NCBI GenBank assembly: GCA_016840125.1
Contig: JAEOSY010000006.1
Span: 1 to 5,291 of the forward strand
Direction of reading: 5' to 3'
DNA from: Candidatus Helarchaeota archaeon
GTDB lineage: Archaea; Asgardarchaeota; Lokiarchaeia; Helarchaeales; HEL-GB-A
DNA: 5,291 nt
Part shown: in pieces, positions 5,143-5,291 of the stretch
Numbering within the stretch: the stretch's first letter is position 1
How the letters are laid out: each line of letters begins with the position of its first letter
Notes under the pieces: model-generated
The model's input: only the letters and a program-made list of their open reading frames with translations
What the model was told of the DNA's origin: nothing
Databases searched by the model: none
Program-made: the position numbers and the translations under genes

Positions 5143-5291
5143 AGAGATAGTCTGATTATTAAATAAAACTATCATCATTTTTGTTCCTTTTGGATTAAAA
5201 TTTAGGTCGAATGATCTATAACAATAAAAATCCTACAGATTATATTTTTATTTCGAAAATTTTTTATTGATCATTATTTTTACAGATATAA
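5143..5291. other. AT-rich upstream region without recognised gene
   Basis: No frame of useful length is seen. The stretch is AT-rich with T- and A-runs (around 5239-5270) and contains nothing recognisable as an RNA gene; it is probably upstream regulatory sequence of the ZPR1 gene or the spacer to a gene beyond the window. Confidence 0.5.

Noticed and set aside
4895..5143. 82-residue plus-strand frame opposite the ZPR1 gene
   Set aside because: Antisense shadow of a well-supported zinc-finger protein.
5113..5291. CRISPR array or structured RNA in the right-hand spacer
   Set aside because: No regular repeats and no convincing stem structure, only A/T runs.

Overview
The window falls into two parts of different character. 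Bases 1 to about 1690 look bacterial: they are visibly GC-richer and carry a glycoside hydrolase family 32 (GH32) gene, open at its 5' end. Just behind it is what may be the first 11 codons of a sugar kinase. From about 1700 to the end the DNA is strongly AT-rich. Its genes have an archaeal look: a ZPR1-type zinc-finger protein (a family of archaea and eukaryotes), TATA-like boxes close to start codons, and weak or absent Shine-Dalgarno sites. An Asgard-type (Lokiarchaeota-like) archaeon is a reasonable guess, but it rests on overall protein style, not on a search. The junction near 1690 is either a recent transfer into an archaeal chromosome or, perhaps more likely, an assembly chimera.

Layout: GH32 enzyme on + (1-1635); possible truncated kinase start on + (1652-1687); AT-rich spacer with a short tandem repeat (1688-2013); acyl-CoA dehydrogenase on + (2014-3258); a convergent 25-bp gap; phosphofructokinase on - (4499-3284); ZPR1-domain protein on - (5112-4561); upstream spacer (5113-5291). 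ZPR1 and phosphofructokinase run in the same direction 61 bp apart, and the kinase may also have its own promoter. No pathway obviously joins the genes: the phosphofructokinase belongs to glycolysis, the dehydrogenase to acyl-CoA oxidation, and ZPR1 probably to translation-factor or chaperone functions.

The most interesting feature is in the phosphofructokinase gene. Read directly it is broken into pieces. Taking out exactly 31 bases (4423-4453) and exactly 30 bases (4108-4137) restores one clean 384-residue frame. Both inserts sit in the same place in different motifs: after the first base of the Asp codon of a Gly-Gly-Asp motif, with the same junction GGAG|AC on the coding strand and the same phase. 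They interrupt the two most conserved phosphoryl-binding loops (GGGDCPG and GGDDTLG). Each can form a hairpin, the second a perfect 9-bp stem. This could be a pair of very short archaeal mRNA introns or another kind of intervening element; decay of the gene or a sequence error is the dull alternative.

Other points: the phosphofructokinase has the residues of pyrophosphate-dependent enzymes; the acyl-CoA dehydrogenase lacks the usual C-terminal catalytic Glu but has a Glu at the isovaleryl-CoA dehydrogenase position; the GH32 protein lacks the usual Glu and Arg of its second and third catalytic motifs and appears to carry an NTF2/SnoaL-like domain in front.
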